Of a DNA stretch of 64,000 nucleotides, positions 60,282 to 64,000 are shown piece by piece. How positions within the stretch are numbered: the stretch's first letter is position 1; each line of letters opens with the position of its first letter. The notes beneath the pieces are model-generated. The model ran no database searches, was not told the DNA's origin, and was given only the letters and a program-made list of their open reading frames with translations. Both the position numbers and the translations under genes were made by a program. Origin of the DNA: Roseovarius sp. MMSF_3350 (GTDB taxonomy: Bacteria > Pseudomonadota > Alphaproteobacteria > Rhodobacterales > Rhodobacteraceae); the NCBI RefSeq assembly GCF_030733425.1, contig NZ_JASHIZ010000015.1, positions 41,672 to 105,671 on the forward strand. The letters run 5' to 3'.

Positions 60282-63200
60282 CTACTCCACGGTGATGACC
60301 TTGCGGGCCAGAACCTCTTGCCCCGCGACGTCGAGGAAACGCAGCTCGTAGACGCCGGGTTCATTCGGCAGGTCGATCTGGGCGGTGGTGGCGCCGTCGG
60401 TGATCTTGACCGCCTGGAGCCAGGTGAAGATTGCCTGGTTGCCGCGCGCGAGCGTGATGCGCTGGTCGGCGCTGGCGCTGTCCACCTGCCAGGAGACGTC
60501 GATGGTGCTGCCCGGCGCCGCGCTGTCGGGGGCGGTGAGGGCGGCGCCGGTGTTGAGGGCGGCGTCCTCGGCCAGCACCTCGACCGTGTGGCGGGCCAGA
60601 ACGCGGGTGCCTTCGCGCAGGACGTAGCGGATCTCGTAGAGGCCGGTCTCCGCCGGGGCCTTGAGCGAGCCGGAGGTGGCCTCGCGCACGGTGAAATAGA
60701 TGCCGAATGTGTCATCCGCCGCGCCCATCGGGACGAGGTTGATGTAGTCGTTGGTGGCGACCGTGCCGGTCCAGTCCACGGCGATGTCGTCGCCTGCGCG
60801 GATCTGTTCGGGGCCGGTGATCGTGACATCGGGCGGGGTCAGTTCGATCATGGCGGTGGCCAGCACCTTGGGGCCCTCGCGCAGGAGGTAGCGCAGCTCG
60901 TACATGCCCGGATCGGCGGGCATGGTCAGCGCCACCTGGGACGCATCGCGCACGACCTGATAGTTGCCGTACTCGTTCTCTGGCGCTCCGGCGGGGACGA
61001 CCACGACGTAGTCCTGCGGGTTCACGGTGCCGGTCCATTGCACGGTGACCGATGCGCCGGTGGCGGCGCTGTCGGGACCGGAGATGGTGACCTGCGGTTC
61101 GGTGACCTCGATCATGGCGGTGGCCATGACTTTGGAGCCTTCGCGCAGGAGGTAGCGCAATTCGTACATGCCGGGATCGGAAGGCGCGGTCAGGTTGACC
61201 TCGGACTTGTCGCGGACCTGCTGGTAGCTGCCGAAGGTCGCGGGCTCGGCCCCCACCGGGACGATTGTGACATAGTCCTGGGCGTTGACGGTTCCGGTCC
61301 ACGAGACGCTGAACTGCGCGCCGGTCGAGACGGTTTCGGGGCCGGAGACAGTGACTTGAGGCTCGGTGACCTCGATCATCGCGGTGGCCATCACCTTGGG
61401 GCCTTCGCGCAGGAGGTAACGCAATTCGTACATGCCGGGATCGGAGGGGGCGACGAGGCGCGTCTCGGTGTCGTCGCGCACGGGCTGGTAGCTGCCATAG
61501 GTGTTTGGCTCGGCCCCCACGGGGACGATGGTGACGTAATCCTTGGGGTTGACCGTGCCGGTCCAGGAGACGGTGAATTGTGCGCCGGTGGCTACGGTTT
61601 CGGGGCCGGAGACGGTGACCTCGGGGGCGGCGACCTCGATCGGGGCGGTTGCCAGCACGCGCGGGCCTTCGCGCAGGACGTAGCGCAGTTCGTACATGCC
61701 GGTATCGGAGGGCATGGTGAGCGTGACGGTGTCGTCGTCGCGCACCGGCTGGTAGCTGCCATAGGTTCCGGCATCGGCGCCCACCGGCGCGATGGTGATG
61801 TAGTCCTTGGAATTGACCGTGCCGGTCCAGCTGACGGGGACCTGTGCGCCGGTGACGGCGGTGGCCGGGCCGCTGATCGTGACCTCGGGCGCCAGCAATT
61901 CGATGGTGGCGCTGGCGAGCGTCTTGTTGCCTTCGCGCTGGATGTAGCGGATTTCATGCATGCCGGGATCGGCGGTGGCCAGAAGGCGGCCGGAGCTGTC
62001 GTCGCGGACGGGGAAGTAGTTGGTGTAGGCGCCTTCCTCGGCGCCCATCGGGACGATGGTGATGTAATCCTTGGCGTTGACCGTGCCGGACCAGCTGACC
62101 GGGATTTCGGCGCCGGTGAGGGCGGTTTCGGGGGTCTGGAGCGTGACTTGCGGGTCGGCCACTTCGAGCGGGCGGCTGGCGACGGTGCGGCTGTCGACGT
62201 TGAGGATGTAGCGGATCTCGTAGAGGCCCGGATCGGCGGGGGCGGTGAGGTCGAAGCTCTCGTGTTTGTTGATCGCGCGGTAATTGGCGAGCGTGCCGGC
62301 ATCGGCACCCGCGGGGACGATGGCGATATAATCGCGGGGGTTGATGGTGGGCGACCAGCTGACGGTGACCGGGCTGCCGGTCTGGACGGTGTCGGCGGCT
62401 TGCAGGGTGACCTGGGCTGGCGTGATCTCGATCGGGTCGGTGCCGAGGACGGTCTTGGTCTCGGTGCTGTAATAGCGGGCCTCGTATGCGCCGGGCTCGC
62501 CGGGCGTGGCGAAGGTGACTTCGGTGTTCTTGCCGATGCGGGTGTATTGGCCGAGTTCGGTTTCGGGGGCGCCTGCGGGGGTGACGGCGATATAGTCGGC
62601 CTGTGACACGGTGGGGTCCCAAGTGATGGTGGTGGGGCTGCCGGCGACGGCCGTATCCGGCGCGTCGACGGTGACCTGCGGGGCTTGCGGTTCTGGCTCG
62701 GGTTCCGGCGTGGCGACGGCGGTGGCGACGGCGGAGAGGGCGGCGCCCAGTTCGTCGGCGTTGGAGGCCTGGATGTATTGCCCGCCGGTTTCCTCGGCGA
62801 TGCAGGCGAGCGAGCCGGTGTCCTCGTCCGCGCCAAGGCCGAAGCCCACCACGTGGGCGGTGAAGCCGACGCCGCCTTTTTCCAGCGCGCGGGCCAGTTC
62901 GCACGGGTCGCGCTCGCAGCTTTCCAGGCCGTCGGAGATGAGCACCACGGTGGCGGGGCGGTCGGTGTAGGAAAGTTGCGTGGCGGCCTGTTCCACGGCG
63001 TCGGTCAGGGGGGTCTTGCCGGTGGGGGTGATGGACTTGATGCGGTCCAGGATTTCGGAGCGTTGGGCGGCGCCGGGCTCGACGATCACCTCGATATCCG
63101 TGCAATCGCCGCGGGAGCGGTGACCGTAGGCCATGAGGCCGACGCTGCGGTCGTCGGCCCAGTCGCCCAGGAGGTTGCCGATGACGTCCCGCGCGATCTC

Positions 63201-63341
63201 GATCTTGGCGGTGCCGTCGATCTGGCCCCACATGGAGTTGGACCCGTCGAAGACCACCATGACGTTGTCGTTGGCCAGCGCCGCCGGGGCGGCGAGAAGC
63301 GTGGTGGTCAGCGCCAGGGCGCGGGCGGTTGAACACGTCAT
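60282..63341 (-). CDS. Exported VWA-domain protein with nine tandem ~88-residue repeats
   Basis: A 1019-residue protein. Residues 1-23 are a signal peptide. A von Willebrand A domain (25-210) has an intact metal site starting [10 protein letters not shown] (Asp32, Ser34, Ser36). A PEPEPEP linker leads to nine beta-rich repeats (222-1019), each with a WTGTVNxxDYVTIVPxGA core and a [13 protein letters not shown] segment. The last copy is diverged. There is no C-terminal membrane anchor, so it is periplasmic or secreted. A binding or adhesive role is plausible. The ATG at 63341 has AGGGG in front. Confidence 0.88.
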   Translation of the reverse strand: MTCSTARALALTTTLLAAPAALANDNVMVVFDGSNSMWGQIDGTAKIEIARDVIGNLLGDWADDRSVGLMAYGHRSRGDCTDIEVIVEPGAAQRSEILDRIKSITPTGKTPLTDAVEQAATQLSYTDRPATVVLISDGLESCERDPCELARALEKGGVGFTAHVVGFGLGADEDTGSLACIAEETGGQYIQASNADELGAALSAVATAVATPEPEPEPQAPQVTVDAPDTAVAGSPTTITWDPTVSQADYIAVTPAGAPETELGQYTRIGKNTEVTFATPGEPGAYEARYYSTETKTVLGTDPIEITPAQVTLQAADTVQTGSPVTVSWSPTINPRDYIAIVPAGADAGTLANYRAINKHESFDLTAPADPGLYEIRYILNVDSRTVASRPLEVADPQVTLQTPETALTGAEIPVSWSGTVNAKDYITIVPMGAEEGAYTNYFPVRDDSSGRLLATADPGMHEIRYIQREGNKTLASATIELLAPEVTISGPATAVTGAQVPVSWTGTVNSKDYITIAPVGADAGTYGSYQPVRDDDTVTLTMPSDTGMYELRYVLREGPRVLATAPIEVAAPEVTVSGPETVATGAQFTVSWTGTVNPKDYVTIVPVGAEPNTYGSYQPVRDDTETRLVAPSDPGMYELRYLLREGPKVMATAMIEVTEPQVTVSGPETVSTGAQFSVSWTGTVNAQDYVTIVPVGAEPATFGSYQQVRDKSEVNLTAPSDPGMYELRYLLREGSKVMATAMIEVTEPQVTISGPDSAATGASVTVQWTGTVNPQDYVVVVPAGAPENEYGNYQVVRDASQVALTMPADPGMYELRYLLREGPKVLATAMIELTPPDVTITGPEQIRAGDDIAVDWTGTVATNDYINLVPMGAADDTFGIYFTVREATSGSLKAPAETGLYEIRYVLREGTRVLARHTVEVLAEDAALNTGAALTAPDSAAPGSTIDVSWQVDSASADQRITLARGNQAIFTWLQAVKITDGATTAQIDLPNEPGVYELRFLDVAGQEVLARKVITVE
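60285..62678 (-). repeat. Tandem 264-bp coding repeats in the VWA protein gene
   Basis: Nine units of about 88 codons. Units 4 to 7 are most alike and the terminal units are diverged, as expected when recent duplications occur in the middle of an array. The first unit starts with [13 protein letters not shown] and the unit boundary is the (Q/E)VT after a Pro. Confidence 0.85.
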
Positions 63342-63493
63342 CGAGAACCCCTTTGCGAAAAATCTGTTCGGGGGCAGATAAGCATACCTCAGGCCCCCGG
63401 TCATGTCCGGATTTCCAGACCGTGGGTCGGGGCGGGCCTTGGCAGGGTTCATCTTTTGATGTCCTATGGCCGTTCGGAAGGTGGAGCGGTGTA

Positions 63494-64000
63494 ATGGAGT
63501 GGCGCGACCAAGGCATAGTGCTGGCCAGCCGCCCGCATGGCGAGGCGGCGGCGATCCTGGAGGTGTTCACACCTTCAAAGGGCCGGCATGCAGGGGTGGT
63601 GCGCGGCGGGGCGTCGCGCAAGATGGCCCCGGTTTTACAGCCCGGCGGACAGGTGGACGTGACGTGGAAGGCGCGGCTGGAGGATCACCTGGGTGCGTTC
63701 ACGGTGGAGCCGGTTCGGTCGCGCGCGGCGGCCTCGCTGGGGGACCGGGTGGCGCTGGCGGGGCTGAACGCGGTGACGTCCTTGCTGCTGTTCTGCCTGC
63801 CCGAGCGCGAGGCGCATGGGCGGCTTTACGGGCAGACCGAGGCGCTGTTGGATTTGCTGGGGCAGGGGGATGTGTGGCCGCTGGCCTATCTGAAGTGGGA
63901 GATGGCGCTGCTCGACGAGATGGGGTTCGGGCTGGACCTGTCGGAATGCGCGGTGAAGGGGCGGGCGGCGAACGACCTGAGTTTCATCTCGCCGCGCACG
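63494..64000 (+). CDS. recO: DNA repair protein RecO, cut by window edge
   Basis: The first 169 codons of RecO. The OB-fold N-terminus reads [38 protein letters not shown] and [17 protein letters not shown]. The helical domain follows, with [12 protein letters not shown] and [20 protein letters not shown]. RecO loads RecA on SSB-coated gaps with RecR. GGTGGAG precedes the ATG. The zinc-binding C-terminus is outside the window. Confidence 0.93.
   Translation, partial: MEWRDQGIVLASRPHGEAAAILEVFTPSKGRHAGVVRGGASRKMAPVLQPGGQVDVTWKARLEDHLGAFTVEPVRSRAAASLGDRVALAGLNAVTSLLLFCLPEREAHGRLYGQTEALLDLLGQGDVWPLAYLKWEMALLDEMGFGLDLSECAVKGRAANDLSFISPRT

Noticed and set aside
60270..62606. A 778-codon Gly-rich open frame on the plus strand
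   Set aside because: Its repeats are only the reverse complement of the tandem repeats in the VWA protein gene on the minus strand.
60285..62678. CRISPR array
   Set aside because: The units are 264 bp, in frame and protein-coding, with no short repeats and unique spacers.

Overview
The window is high-GC bacterial chromosome that looks like a marine alphaproteobacterium of the Rhodobacterales (Roseobacter-type). The reasons are the era - DUF1491 - recO neighbourhood at the right end, a BciA-type 8-vinyl reductase of bacteriochlorophyll synthesis, an NAD-dependent FdsGBACD formate dehydrogenase, and complete urea, betaine-type and polyamine-type uptake systems. No plasmid, phage or insertion sequence is visible. 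The only trace of mobility is a duplicated tRNA-Gly 3' end.

Layout. 1-2.3 kb: a GMC oxidoreductase cut by the left edge, an SDR dehydrogenase and a divergent SnoaL-like protein. 2.4-8.4 kb (minus): urtABCDE urea ABC importer behind a sigma54-like promoter. 8.7-15.2 kb: a small exported protein, then ureD-A-J-B-X-C-E-F-G, a urease operon with a nickel permease-like UreJ and an extra small gene X. 15.7-17.8 kb: two exported alpha/beta hydrolases with a small membrane protein between them. 18.0-23.1 kb (minus): a DppABC/YejF-type peptide-family ABC importer. 23.6-30.5 kb (minus): LysR regulator - fdsG-B-A-fdhD-fdsD. 30.6-34.9 kb: a MOT1-type permease, a Mop protein and a BtuCD-type ABC importer, probably the molybdate supply for the formate dehydrogenase.

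35.5-48.5 kb (plus): a GlxA/GbdR-type regulator, an OpuC-type quaternary-amine importer, then a nitrilase-family amidase, acyl-CoA dehydrogenase, CoA ligase, crotonase, MmgE/PrpD protein, second crotonase and a pyrrolysine-free MttB-family methyltransferase. This looks like an uncharacterised CoA-dependent route for a betaine-like compound and is the best candidate for a new system here. 48.6-54.7 kb: an RpiR regulator, a spermidine/putrescine-type ABC importer and a DmpA/BapA-family aminopeptidase, again uptake followed by hydrolysis.

55.1 kb: tRNA-Gly(TCC) with a 19-bp copy of its 3' end 130 bp downstream. 55.4-64 kb: an ABC exporter, BciA, Era, DUF1491, a VOC protein, a large exported VWA protein with nine ~88-residue repeats, and the start of recO. 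In four importer operons a strong hairpin follows the substrate-binding-protein gene, a likely way to make more binding protein than membrane components. The common theme is scavenging of organic nitrogen (urea, peptides, betaines, polyamines) and oxidation of C1 units through formate.
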